A stretch of 49,701 bases of DNA from Chloroflexota bacterium (GTDB lineage: Bacteria > Chloroflexota > Dehalococcoidia > UBA2979). Where the stretch lies: NCBI GenBank assembly GCA_003670735.1, contig QWQU01000005.1, forward strand, positions 1 through 49,701. The letters run 5' to 3'. Under the pieces are notes generated by a model that was given only the letters and a program-made list of their open reading frames with translations, searched no databases and had not been told where the DNA came from. How positions within the stretch are numbered: position 1 is the first letter of the stretch; every line of letters starts with the position of its first letter. Shown piece by piece: positions 39,088 to 47,736 of this stretch. The translations under genes and the position numbers were made by a program.

Positions 39088-39995
39088 CGATGCCCGAGAC
39101 GCCCAACGGCCAGCCGACAGACGAGGTCGTCGTGACCGAAGAACCCACCGGGGACAGCTCGACGCCAGAGCAGCCGGCCGCCGTACAGGCAGAGCCCACG
39201 CCCGAGGTGGATGAGGGGCCGTTCCAGCTCCAGCTGCCGGTGTTCGAGGGACCGCTCGACCTGCTGCTGCACCTGCTGGATGAGCGCACGCTCGACATCA
39301 CCGAGGTATCGCTGCTCGCGGTCACGGAGCAATACCTCTCGCACCTCCGCGCGGGCGATCAGGTCAGCGCGGACGCACTTGTCGAGTTCATCTCGGTCGG
39401 TGCGCGGCTGCTGCTGATGAAGTCGCGCGCGCTGCTGCCTCGAGACCCGGACGCCGCGCCTCCCGACGAAGAGGACGAGGACGACCCGCAGAACCTGGTG
39501 AAGGCGCTGCAGGAGTACCGCCGCTACAAGCAGGCGGCTGACTACCTGCGCGACCTGGAAGACCAGCACCGGACGATGCACCGCCGCTCTGCGGCGCCCC
39601 CGGAGATGCCTCTGCCGCCGGGACTCGACGGTGTCACGCTGAGCTCGCTGGTGGACCTGTTCCGCAAGGTGCTGGAGCGCACACCGGACGAGGACGCGGC
39701 CGAGGAAGCACGTGCTCGCCAGCCGCGCGCGGTGCCGCGCCCACGGGTGCGCCTGCAGGACCGGATCAAGCTGCTGGTCGATCGCCTTGAGCGCGACGGG
39801 CAGCTCTCGTTCCTCGCGCTGCTGGGCGACGCGCCGACGCGCACCTCGGTGATTGTTGACTTCCTCGCGGTGCTCGAGCTGATCAAGGTGCGTTACCTGC
39901 GCGCCGAGCAGTCCGACGCGTTCGGCGACATCGCGCTTGTCCGGATCGAGGGCACGACCGCTCCCGAGACCGTCGAGATCGAGCTCGAAGGCTAG
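39084..39995 (+). CDS. scpA: Segregation and condensation protein A
   Basis: ScpA is the kleisin that bridges SMC heads in the bacterial condensin. After an acidic, disordered 45-residue start the family signature FQLQLPVFEGPLDLLLHLLD appears, followed by LDITEVSLLAVTEQYL, the LMKSRALLP helix, an acidic linker, and a C-terminal winged helix (LDRIKLLVDRL-like region to IDFLAVLELIKVR-like helix). Total 303 residues. scpB is not adjacent. It is coupled to the DAHP synthase by ATGA. Confidence 0.94.
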   Translation: MTMPETPNGQPTDEVVVTEEPTGDSSTPEQPAAVQAEPTPEVDEGPFQLQLPVFEGPLDLLLHLLDERTLDITEVSLLAVTEQYLSHLRAGDQVSADALVEFISVGARLLLMKSRALLPRDPDAAPPDEEDEDDPQNLVKALQEYRRYKQAADYLRDLEDQHRTMHRRSAAPPEMPLPPGLDGVTLSSLVDLFRKVLERTPDEDAAEEARARQPRAVPRPRVRLQDRIKLLVDRLERDGQLSFLALLGDAPTRTSVIVDFLAVLELIKVRYLRAEQSDAFGDIALVRIEGTTAPETVEIELEG

Positions 39996-40092
39996 CGCTC
40001 GCGCCGGTATTCGCCGGTGCTCATCGCCTTTGCGGGACGGCGCTAACCACCTGACGGGTGCTCTCGTCAAGGTGCGGGCCTCGGTGCGCCGA

Positions 40093-40101
40093 TGCTACGA
40101 T
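40093..40101 (+). promoter_or_regulatory. Extended -10 promoter of ribF-tyrS (TGCTACGAT)
   Basis: TGCTACGAT occupies 40093-40101. Transcription from about 40108 gives a 23-nt leader that contains CGGAGG 8 nt before the GTG start. No strong -35 is visible. Confidence 0.5.
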
Positions 40102-40130
40102 TTGCCCGTCAACCGGTCGGAGGCTCCCAC

Positions 40131-41060
40131 GTGCTGCTGGTCCGTGATGAACTGCGCCATGCCGCCACCACGGGCGGAAACGTCGTCACGATCGGCGTGT
40201 TCGATGGCGTGCATCGCGGGCACAAGGCGCTGATCGTGCGCGTGACCGCCGAGGCTGCCGCGCGCGGCCTGGGGGCCGGGGTTGTGACCTTCCACCCGAA
40301 CCCTGTAACCGTGCTGCGGCCGGACGTGCCGTTCAGCTACCTCACGAGCCTGGAGCGCCGTGTTGAGCTACTCCGCGACGCCGGGGCGCAGTGGGTCGCT
40401 GTGCTGCAGTTCACCTCGGAGCTTGCGCTCGTATCCGCCGAGGATTTCGCGCGGATGCTCGTCGAAGACGCGGGGATGCGCCTGCTGATCATCGGCGAGG
40501 ACTTCCACCTCGGTCGCGGGCGCGAGGGCGACGTCGCCACGCTGCGCGCGATTGGCGAGCGCCTCGGGTTCGAGGTGCAGACGATTCCCCTGGTCGCGGG
40601 GGGCACCGACGACACCTCGGACATCTCGTCCACTCGGATCCGGCGCGCGCTCGCGACAGGCGAGATGCGCGAGGTCGCGGAGCTGCTCGGTCGTCCGTAC
40701 TCGCTGCGCGGGCCCGTGCTCCACGGCGACGAACGCGGACGCACGATTGGCTTTCCGACGCTGAACATCGGCGTGAGCCCCGACCACGCGCTGCCGCCGA
40801 ACGGCGTCTACGTAACGTGTGCAGAGATGGATGGCGCGACGTACCACGGCGCGACGAACATCGGCACGCAGCCGACCTTCGACGGGACACAGCGGCGCGT
40901 CGAGACGCACCTGCTCGACTTCGAGGGCGACGTGTACGGACATGTCGTGCGGATCGAGCTGCTGCAGCAGCTGCGCGACGAGCGCAAGTTCGATGGCTTC
41001 GAGGCGCTGGTGACACAGATCCAACTCGACGTCGTGGAGACGAGGGCGTTCTTCGCATGA
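40131..41060 (+). CDS. ribF: Bifunctional riboflavin kinase / FAD synthetase
   Basis: RibF makes FMN and then FAD. From the GTG at 40131 (CGGAGG upstream) it has 309 residues. The FAD synthetase domain contains VTIGVFDGVHRGHKALI, VVTFHPNP, LLIIGEDFHLGRGREGD and ISSTRIRRAL. The kinase domain follows with GRTIGFPTLNI, NGVYVT, NIGTQPTFDG and VETHLLDFEGDVYG. It completes the flavin pathway together with the rib genes 30 kb upstream. ATGA overlap with tyrS. Confidence 0.95.
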   Translation: MLLVRDELRHAATTGGNVVTIGVFDGVHRGHKALIVRVTAEAAARGLGAGVVTFHPNPVTVLRPDVPFSYLTSLERRVELLRDAGAQWVAVLQFTSELALVSAEDFARMLVEDAGMRLLIIGEDFHLGRGREGDVATLRAIGERLGFEVQTIPLVAGGTDDTSDISSTRIRRALATGEMREVAELLGRPYSLRGPVLHGDERGRTIGFPTLNIGVSPDHALPPNGVYVTCAEMDGATYHGATNIGTQPTFDGTQRRVETHLLDFEGDVYGHVVRIELLQQLRDERKFDGFEALVTQIQLDVVETRAFFA

Positions 41061-42289
41061 CGACGACCAAGCGCACGATGGCCCCGGTCGATGAGCAGCT
41101 CGCGATCCTGATGCGCGGGACTGACTTTGGTGACGAGCAGACGTATCGAGCGATGGAGCGCGAGCTGCGCGCCAAGCTGAACGAAGACCGTCCGCTGCGT
41201 GTTTACTGCGGCTACGACCCGACCTCGGTCGATCTGACGCTCGGCCACACCGTGACATTCCGCAAGCTGAAGCAGTTCCAGGACTTCGGTCACGAGATCA
41301 CGTTCCTGATTGGCAACTTCACTGGCCTGATCGGTGACCCGACCGACAAGGACAAGACGCGGCCGATGATCAACGCGGAGACGCTGGCCGCGAACTCCGT
41401 GCGCTACGCAGAGCAGGCCGGGCGCATCCTCGACATGTCGAGGGCTGTGGTGCGCCACAACGCGGACTGGCTGGCGCCGCTAACGTTCGAGGACGTGATC
41501 CGACTGTGCGCGAAGTTCACGGTCGCGGAGTTCCTCAAGCGTGAATCGTTTGCCAAGCGCTACAGCGGCGGCGAGCCGATCTACCTCTCCGAGTTCATGT
41601 ACGGTCTGCTGCAGGCATACGACGCCTACGAGCTCAAGACGGACGTGCAGGTCGGCGGACGTGACCAGCTCTTCAACCTGATGGCTGGGCGCAAACTCCA
41701 GCAGGAGATGGGCCACCCACAGCAGGTCGTGATCATGACGCCGCTACTCGTTGGCCTCGATGGTCACGAGAAGATGTCGAAGTCGCTCGGTAACTACATT
41801 GCTGTCGATGACGCGCCGAACGACATGTACGGCAAGGCGATGTCGATCCCCGATGAGGTGATGCAAAACTACTTCGAGCTGCTGACGGACGTCACTGCCG
41901 ACGACGTGCAAGCACTGCTCGCGAGCGTCGCAGCGAAGGAGCTCCCGCCGATCGAGGCGAAGAAGCGACTGGCGCTCGAGATCACCTCGACGCTGTACCC
42001 GCGCGCGGAAGCCGAGGGCGCGCAGGTCTACTTCGAGTCCACGTTCCAGCGCCGTGAGACGCCCGACGAGATGCAGGAGTACGTGCTGAGCGGCGCGACC
42101 GAGCGGCTGACCGACGTGCTGGTGGCCGCCTCGATGGCGGCGAGCAACGGCGAGGTGCGCCGGCTCGTGACGCAGGGCGCGGTGCGCGTGAATGGCGAGG
42201 CGACCTCGGACTTTGCGGTCGAGCTCAAGGCTGGCGACGAGGTACGCGTGGGTCGCACGCGCTTCCTGCGCCTGGTGGCCGGGAACTAG
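41057..42289 (+). CDS. tyrS: Tyrosyl-tRNA synthetase
   Basis: TyrS charges tRNA(Tyr). The 410-residue protein has RVYCGYDPTSVDLTLGHTV (HIGH-like), GDPTDKDKTRPM, VGGRDQLFNLMAGRKLQ, and HEKMSKSLGNYIAV (KMSKS), ending with an S4 RNA-binding domain (LVTQGAVRVNGEATSDFA). The sequence type resembles the TyrZ-like group. It is coupled to ribF by ATGA. No T-box precedes it. Confidence 0.96.
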   Translation: MTTTKRTMAPVDEQLAILMRGTDFGDEQTYRAMERELRAKLNEDRPLRVYCGYDPTSVDLTLGHTVTFRKLKQFQDFGHEITFLIGNFTGLIGDPTDKDKTRPMINAETLAANSVRYAEQAGRILDMSRAVVRHNADWLAPLTFEDVIRLCAKFTVAEFLKRESFAKRYSGGEPIYLSEFMYGLLQAYDAYELKTDVQVGGRDQLFNLMAGRKLQQEMGHPQQVVIMTPLLVGLDGHEKMSKSLGNYIAVDDAPNDMYGKAMSIPDEVMQNYFELLTDVTADDVQALLASVAAKELPPIEAKKRLALEITSTLYPRAEAEGAQVYFESTFQRRETPDEMQEYVLSGATERLTDVLVAASMAASNGEVRRLVTQGAVRVNGEATSDFAVELKAGDEVRVGRTRFLRLVAGN

Positions 42290-42293
42290 CGCG

Positions 42294-42746
42294 ATGATCG
42301 ACGGCGGACACGAGATCGATATTGACGCCGTCATTCAGAACATCGATGAGGCTGAAGTCGTCACGCTGCATTTCCCGATGCTGCGCCAGACGCTACTGAT
42401 CGACACCCGTCTCGATGCCCAAAGCCTGCCGCTGGTGCGGGTGGTACCGATGGTGAACAACACGACGGAGCGGTTCGCGTCACTCGAGGCGATGCGGCCG
42501 GGGCTGGAGCGGCCACGGTCGATCACGATGATCCCGTGGGCGCGCTCGGTGGAGGCACTGGAGTGGGCGGGCGTGTGGCCTCGGGTGATCGCGCGGCTCG
42601 AGGCGTCTGGTGACGAGACGACGCTGCTCGATGCACGGCGCGCGTTCCGGCAGCTGCGATCGCTCGAGCTCGTCGAGCTGCGTGAGGCAATCGTTGGCCG
42701 GCAGTACCGCACGGTGTGGCGCGCTCGCGCCGAAGAGGCGCGCTAA
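42294..42746 (+). CDS. Hypothetical protein downstream of tyrS
   Basis: I do not recognise this 150-residue protein. It starts at the ATG 4 nt after the tyrS stop, so it is probably co-transcribed. The N-terminal half is strand-rich (AEVVTLHFPMLRQTLLIDTR, LPLVRVVPMV) and the C-terminal half helical (LEWAGVWPRVIARLEA, ARRAFRQLRSLELVELREAI). There are no membrane segments or signal peptide. GC-rich third positions support coding. Confidence 0.72.
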   Translation: MIDGGHEIDIDAVIQNIDEAEVVTLHFPMLRQTLLIDTRLDAQSLPLVRVVPMVNNTTERFASLEAMRPGLERPRSITMIPWARSVEALEWAGVWPRVIARLEASGDETTLLDARRAFRQLRSLELVELREAIVGRQYRTVWRARAEEAR

Positions 42747-42768
42747 GCCGCCTCGTTCGCTTGAACTC

Positions 42769-43182
42769 CTAGCTGATGTCTGCGGCTTCCGCGCCGGCCC
42801 ATTCGAGGGCTTCCTGGCGGTCGGAGAACGAGCGGCCTTGCTCGATCATGCCGTTGCGGAACGTGAAGACGTCGACGAGGTCTCCCTCGCGCCACTCGGT
42901 CTCGCCCTCGACGCGCACGTGGACGTGCGCGAAGACGACAACGTTGTCACCGGCGGTGATGAACCGCTCCGGTTCGCGCGTCCCCTCAGCCCAGTTGCCG
43001 CGTGCCTCCGCGAAATGCTTTGTGACGGCAGCAAAGCCCTGCCAGGTCCCGCCGCCCGCGTCCGCGGGATCGGTCCACTCGATCTGTGGAGCGAACGCGG
43101 CAGTGATCGCCGGGATGTCGTTGCGGTTCAGTGCGGCGTAGAAGTCGCGTACCACCTGCGTCTCTGCCTCGAGGTCGCTCAT
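42769..43182 (-). CDS. NTF2-like / SnoaL-family protein
   Basis: A 137-residue cone-barrel protein: VVRDFYAALNRNDIPAITAAFA is the typical N-terminal helix pair, followed by IEWTDPAD, FAAVTKHFAEARG, VVVFAHVHVRVEG and VDVFTFRNGMIEQ. Family members are isomerases, hydrolases or non-enzymatic ligand binders, and the function here is undetermined. The ATG at 43182 overlaps the recJ stop (ATGA). Confidence 0.88.
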   Translation of the reverse strand: MSDLEAETQVVRDFYAALNRNDIPAITAAFAPQIEWTDPADAGGGTWQGFAAVTKHFAEARGNWAEGTREPERFITAGDNVVVFAHVHVRVEGETEWREGDLVDVFTFRNGMIEQGRSFSDRQEALEWAGAEAADIS

Positions 43183-44894
43183 GCGTCGGCCGACGGGCGC
43201 AGGTCGAGGACCTCGAGCTGGAGGGTGCCGCGCAGGTTGTCGCGCCGGAAGGTGTAGACGATGTCGGCGAGCTCGCCGTTGGGGACGGCCTGCTCTGCGG
43301 CGCGGAAGGCGATCGCGTTCCAGGTGACGCGGCCTTCCTTGAGCTTGAACTGGAGGTGCGCGCCGTCCTGGCCGACGGTGCGCGAGTCCTGAATCGTCAC
43401 GCGTCGCCCGAGGAAGCGCGGGGTGTCGTTGCCGATGCCGTGGGGGCCGAGGCGGTGCAGCCACTTCAGCATGTCGCTGTTCACCTCGCTCAGGGGCAGC
43501 TCGGCGTCGATCTCGATGGTGGGGACGATGGTCGATGCATCGAGGTGGGCCGCGGCGTCCGCGAGCAGCGTGGCGCGCACCTCGTCGAGCCTCGAGGCGT
43601 CGATCGTGAAGCCGGCGGCGGCGCGGTGACCGCCGAAGCGCTTGAACAGCTCGGCATTGCGGCGCAGCAGCGCGGTGATGTCGAACTCGGGGATCGAGCG
43701 GCAGGAGGCTCGTGCCTCGCCGTCGGCAATCTGCATGACGATCGCGGGGCGCTGGAACTGCTCGACCAGCCGCGAGGCGACGAGGCCGACGATGCCTGAT
43801 GAGATGTCGGGGCTCGCGACCATGACGAGCGCGTCGACGCCCTGCTCCGGCGTGACCGAGGTCGTGGCGATCTCGAACGCATCGGCAGTCTGGCTGCGGC
43901 GCTGCGTGTTGAGGGCTTCGAGCTGCGCGGCAAGCTCCTCGGCACGCGCGGGGTCCTCGGTGAGCATCAGCTCGAGGGCGATCTTGGCGTGCTCCATACG
44001 GCCGGCGGCGTTCAGCCTCGGGCCAAGCTGCCAGCCACAGGCGTCGGGGTCGACGTCGCTGAGGTCGAGGCCAGCGATCGAGGCGAGCGCGCGCAGACCG
44101 GGGCGCTGCGAGCGGCGCAGGCCATCGAGACCGATGCGCACCAGGTCGCGGTTCTCGGCGAGCATCGGCGCGAGGTCGCAGATCGTGCCCAGCGCGACGA
44201 GCGCGCGGTGCGGTTCCGGGTCGTAGGGCTGCTGCATCTGGTCGTAGAGATCGTGCACGACCTTGTAGGCGACGCCACAGGCAGCGGGCTCCGAGCCGTA
44301 CTCCGAGTTGGTGAGCTTGGGGTTCACGATCGCGAGCGCGTCCGGGAGCTCTTCCGGCACGGTGTGGTGGTCAATGATGATCACGTCCATGCCGAGCTCG
44401 TTCGCGGCGGCGACCTCACGGACGGCGGAGGTGCCGCAGTCGGCGGTGACGAGCACGGTGGCGCCTCGACCGTGGAGGGCGCGGATGGCGTCCACGTTGG
44501 GGCCGTAGCCCTCCGTGAAGCGGTCGGGGATGTACGGGAGCGGCTCGGCGCCGAGCGCGGAGAGGCCCTCGGTGAGGATCGTGGTCGAGGTCACGCCGTC
44601 GACGTCGAAGTCGCCGAAGACGGCGACCTTCTCGCCGGCACGGCAGGCCTGGGCAAGGCGCGCGACGGCAATCTCGAGGTTGGGCATGAGGGCGGGGTTG
44701 GTTAGCTCGCCCGGAGCGCCGAGGTATGCCTTGCCCTCGGCGGTGTCGTGGACGTCGCGCAGGGCGAGTAGCAGCGAGAGCAGCCGGGGCCACGGGGCGT
44801 CCTCGAAGGCACGCAGGTCGGGGACGGCTTGGACGCGCCAGCGCTTGCCGCTCGAACCTTCGAGGAGGCGGTCGGCGTGCTCGAGTGTGGTCAT
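43179..44894 (-). CDS. recJ: Single-stranded-DNA-specific exonuclease RecJ
   Basis: RecJ is a 5'-3' ssDNA exonuclease in recombination and repair. I start it at the ATG at 44894 (MTTLEHADRLLEG), giving 571 residues; the track ORF extends 148 codons into the upstream region without support. DHH-family motifs: VAVFGDFDVDGVTSTTIL, VTADCGTSA, IIIDHHTVPEELPDA, ALGTICDLAPM, and LGPRLNAAGRMEH, then the DHHA1 glycine motif RFGGHRAAAGF and an OB-like C-terminal domain. Confidence 0.95.
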   Translation of the reverse strand: MTTLEHADRLLEGSSGKRWRVQAVPDLRAFEDAPWPRLLSLLLALRDVHDTAEGKAYLGAPGELTNPALMPNLEIAVARLAQACRAGEKVAVFGDFDVDGVTSTTILTEGLSALGAEPLPYIPDRFTEGYGPNVDAIRALHGRGATVLVTADCGTSAVREVAAANELGMDVIIIDHHTVPEELPDALAIVNPKLTNSEYGSEPAACGVAYKVVHDLYDQMQQPYDPEPHRALVALGTICDLAPMLAENRDLVRIGLDGLRRSQRPGLRALASIAGLDLSDVDPDACGWQLGPRLNAAGRMEHAKIALELMLTEDPARAEELAAQLEALNTQRRSQTADAFEIATTSVTPEQGVDALVMVASPDISSGIVGLVASRLVEQFQRPAIVMQIADGEARASCRSIPEFDITALLRRNAELFKRFGGHRAAAGFTIDASRLDEVRATLLADAAAHLDASTIVPTIEIDAELPLSEVNSDMLKWLHRLGPHGIGNDTPRFLGRRVTIQDSRTVGQDGAHLQFKLKEGRVTWNAIAFRAAEQAVPNGELADIVYTFRRDNLRGTLQLEVLDLRPSADA

Positions 44895-44975
44895 CGGACG
44901 GGTGGCCTCGCAGCCAGGGAGTGCCTCCAGTATCCGCGACTGAGACGGCGAACACCAATCTTGAGAGGGTGGTGT

Positions 44976-45023
44976 TTGATTGAGTGTCCGCGCATCGCGA
45001 GGCGATTTTCGACGGTCAATCGA
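44976..45023. repeat. Palindromic intergenic element, copy 2 (upstream of recJ)
   Basis: Arms TTGATTGA (44976-44983) and TCAATCGA (45016-45023) pair over 7 of 8 positions. The block TTTTCGACGGTCAATC (45006-45021) is identical to copy 1 at 13496-13511, and the left arm shares GATTGA-TGTC-GCGC. A further half-site GTTTGATTGAATGT lies at 45039-45052. In both copies the element is in the same orientation relative to a minus-strand DNA-metabolism gene 73-82 bp away. Confidence 0.7.
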
Positions 45024-45089
45024 TCGGTGGTGCGGCGGGTTTGATTGAATGTGAGCATCGAGGCGTACTCGAAGGGCTCGGAGGCGGCG

Positions 45090-45437
45090 ATGGCGACGTG
45101 GGACGAGGTATGCGGCGCGGTGCAGGCAGCGCTGCCGGGCGTCGAGGTGAGCACCTCGTACGGGACGCCGGCGCTGAAGGTGCGCGGCAAGATGCTCGTG
45201 CGCGTGTGGGACGACGAGCCGGACGTGCTGGTGGTGCGGCTGACGGACCTGGACGAGCAGGAGGAGCTGACGGCGACGGAGCCGGAGGTGTTCTTCATCA
45301 CGCCGCACTATGCCGGGCATCCGACCGTGCTCGTACACCTAGACGGCATCGAGGCGGCTGAGCTGGTTGAGTTGGTGACGCCGGCATGGCGCGGGTATGC
45401 CTCGAAGGCGCTGCTGGCGGAGCTCGACGCTCGCTAG
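45090..45437 (+). CDS. MmcQ/YjbR-family protein
   Basis: A 115-residue protein of the MmcQ/YjbR (CyaY-like fold) family: MATWDEVCGAVQAALPGVEV, TSYGTPALKVRGKMLVRV, EVFFITPHYAGHPTVLVHL and VTPAWRGYASKALL. These proteins have a double-wing fold and an unclear, possibly DNA-related role. I prefer the ATG at 45090 because GGAGG precedes it and homologues begin there; the TTG at 45045 in the track lies in the repeat half-site. Confidence 0.85.
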   Translation: MATWDEVCGAVQAALPGVEVSTSYGTPALKVRGKMLVRVWDDEPDVLVVRLTDLDEQEELTATEPEVFFITPHYAGHPTVLVHLDGIEAAELVELVTPAWRGYASKALLAELDAR

Positions 45438-45478
45438 CTCGGCGACACTATTCGCAGCGCATGACGCAGGAGGGCCGC

Positions 45479-46150
45479 ATGGAGCCGATCTCGCCGAAGG
45501 ACTTTGGGACACTGCCGGGCACGGAGGATTGGCGCGTGATCAGCGACGGCGCGAACGCGTACTTCCGTACGGGCTCGATGGCGGCGGGGGCGCGACTGGT
45601 GCAGGCGATCGGCGCGCTACCTGACGTTGATGACCACGCGCCGGCGGTCGATGTGCTGCGCGACGGCGTGACCGTGCGCGTGGTGACGTACAGCGACGAC
45701 TACTACGGGATGACGGACGTGGACCTCGAGCTGGTGCGCGCGATCTCGACCGCTGCGCGCGAGCTGGGGTTCGAGGCGGACCCGACGAAGCTCCAGTCGA
45801 CGGTGGTCTGCGTCGGCGCGGGCGCACTGCAGCGCGAAGACGTGATGCCGTTCTGGGAAGCGGTGCTCGGCTACGAGCGACGCCGCGAGAGCGCCGACCA
45901 GGATCTCGTCGACCCGATGGGTCGAGGTGTGCCGTACTGGTTCGAGCAGATGGAGCAGCCTCGAGCTGACGGCCTCGGGGCGATCCACCTCTCAGTCTGG
46001 GTCCCGATCGAGGAAGGCCCGCAGCGTGTCGCAGCAGCGCTGGCCGCCGGCGGACGCATGGTGCGCGATGAGTTCGCGCCGTCGTGGTGGACGCTCGCGG
46101 ACGCTGCGGGCAATGAGTGCGATGTCGGGACTATTGCGGGCAGGGGCTAG
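45479..46150 (+). CDS. Fusion of a pterin-carbinolamine-dehydratase-like domain and a glyoxalase-like domain
   Basis: From the ATG at 45479 (GGAGG upstream) the protein has 223 residues. The first about 105 resemble DCoH/PCD: WRVISDGANAYFRTGSMAAG, a DDHAP motif where the family has HHPE, and VTYSDDYYGMTDVDLELVRAI. The rest is a VOC/glyoxalase-like domain (EDVMPFWEAVLGYERR, AIHLSVWVP, SWWTLADAAGNECDV). With the catalytic HHPE altered, dehydratase activity is uncertain. Substrate unknown. Confidence 0.75.
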   Translation: MEPISPKDFGTLPGTEDWRVISDGANAYFRTGSMAAGARLVQAIGALPDVDDHAPAVDVLRDGVTVRVVTYSDDYYGMTDVDLELVRAISTAARELGFEADPTKLQSTVVCVGAGALQREDVMPFWEAVLGYERRRESADQDLVDPMGRGVPYWFEQMEQPRADGLGAIHLSVWVPIEEGPQRVAAALAAGGRMVRDEFAPSWWTLADAAGNECDVGTIAGRG

Positions 46151-46203
46151 GCTGTCGGCACTCTCGTTCGCTCGTGCCCTAACGCGACTCGCCTGAACGG
46201 CAC

Positions 46204-47718
46204 CTAGTTCCAGCTGCGCGGGGTGTAGAGAAATGGGCCGCTGCAGCCCCATTTGAAATCAATCGTCACATGTTGCGAGTCACGCCAGCCGAGATACGGA
46301 ATTTCGCAGTTGCTGCCGCCTGGCAGCGAGGCGAGGTCGTACTCTCTCGAACCCAACTCGGCATCGATCAGCGTTATCCGTTTGAAGTCATTAACTAGCA
46401 CGCGAGAGTTTTCCGTGTCCGGCTTACCGCCGTCAGATCGGACGATGGCGAGCGTTCGCCGATCCGGGCTCCACTGTGCGTCTAGAGCTCCTTCCAGGCA
46501 GGTACCAGCCGGAATGCTCGGCGCTCGGACAAACATTCCGTCGCAGCCCCATGGGATTCCTCCCCATGTGGATACAGTGATGCCGGCTCTTCGGTCAGCC
46601 TCGATTCGACCGTCGCCACGCGAGAGGCGCTGTTCGGTTACGACGTCGTACACAAAGCAGTCTGGGCAGCCGTCGACGATCTCGATGAGTCCGTGGTCCA
46701 TCGGGCGCGCGTTGTAGATCCGCTGCGTGAAGCCCGTCTCCCAGAAACGCTTGATGGCGCCTGTGCGGGTGAAGATCGTGCGCGCAGCGAAGGCGTATCC
46801 ATACTCCTCCGGGTAACCGGTGCTTCCGTTCTTGCTTCCACTGAGTCTCGTGAAGCCAAGGAGAATGTCATCGGTGTTTGGCAACCAATACACCGACTCG
46901 TCTGGCGGCCTTGAATCGTTGATCGGTGTCCCCGCGGAAGGCCATCTGAAGTCAATTTCGACGTTCGTCACGGTCCCTGTTGCGGTGTCGTAGAGCCAGT
47001 TCTGGTCTCGTTCTCTGGTGTACACGTTGAAGCTTACGAACCGACCAGATGGTGACCATTTCGGATGGATCAGGAAGTGCGTCGCTCTAGTTCCGCCGAC
47101 GCTGGTCTTCACCGTGTGTTCGCTGTCGTCCCGCAGGTCACGGATGACGAAATCACGATTCGGTCGGTCGAGTGTTGGAGTTCGCTTCTCGATGTCGCGG
47201 TAGTACGCGAGGTACGCACCATCTGGGGACAGATCCATTTCGTATGGACATGGGTCGAACTCCACCGAGCGAACGGAGCCTCCGTCGGCCACCGCCGTTC
47301 CGGTGCAGCGCCCGGCCGCCCATTTCAGTGTGAAGCGCACGGTACCGTCGGCGCTGGTAACGCCCTTTGTGTCGTTGTTTGTCGTACCGGGCGACGTGTT
47401 GCCTTCAGCGAATTCGATCTTGGCGGTGCTGAGATCGATCACACGTTGGCGTTCGTCGAATGACATGTAGGCGGGGGTCGGTGTGACTGTTGGGGGTACG
47501 TTGGTCGGGATTGGGATGAGCTGATAGGTGAACGGAGTCGGAATCGGTTGGAGAAGCAGGTCGCTTCGAACGTACGGTGTAGGTGACGGCGGTTGAGTCT
47601 TCGCGTTTTGCGATACCGCCGAGACTCCCCAGATCACGGCTAGTACGATCGAGGCTGCCGTGACGCCGATGAACGGCACACCTCGATGCCAAGCAAGCAC
47701 GCGCTGTACCGCGTTCAC
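46204..47718 (-). CDS. Membrane-anchored WD40/TolB-like beta-propeller protein of lower GC
   Basis: A 504-residue protein with an N-terminal transmembrane anchor (residues about 14-33, VPFIGVTAASIVLAVIWGVS), a Pro/Thr-rich linker (LIPIPTNVPPTVTPTPAY), then propeller-type repeats: MDLSPDGAYLAYYRD, PKWSPSGRFVSFNVY, WLPNTDDILLGF and AQWSPDRRTLAIVRSD. No catalytic motif is seen. Six or more cysteines in the second half (CPDCF, WGCDGMF) may form disulphides. The gene is visibly more AT-rich than its neighbours, suggesting acquisition or relaxed selection. Confidence 0.7.
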   Translation of the reverse strand: MNAVQRVLAWHRGVPFIGVTAASIVLAVIWGVSAVSQNAKTQPPSPTPYVRSDLLLQPIPTPFTYQLIPIPTNVPPTVTPTPAYMSFDERQRVIDLSTAKIEFAEGNTSPGTTNNDTKGVTSADGTVRFTLKWAAGRCTGTAVADGGSVRSVEFDPCPYEMDLSPDGAYLAYYRDIEKRTPTLDRPNRDFVIRDLRDDSEHTVKTSVGGTRATHFLIHPKWSPSGRFVSFNVYTRERDQNWLYDTATGTVTNVEIDFRWPSAGTPINDSRPPDESVYWLPNTDDILLGFTRLSGSKNGSTGYPEEYGYAFAARTIFTRTGAIKRFWETGFTQRIYNARPMDHGLIEIVDGCPDCFVYDVVTEQRLSRGDGRIEADRRAGITVSTWGGIPWGCDGMFVRAPSIPAGTCLEGALDAQWSPDRRTLAIVRSDGGKPDTENSRVLVNDFKRITLIDAELGSREYDLASLPGGSNCEIPYLGWRDSQHVTIDFKWGCSGPFLYTPRSWN

Positions 47719-47736
47719 TGGATGGTCGTGTCCTCG

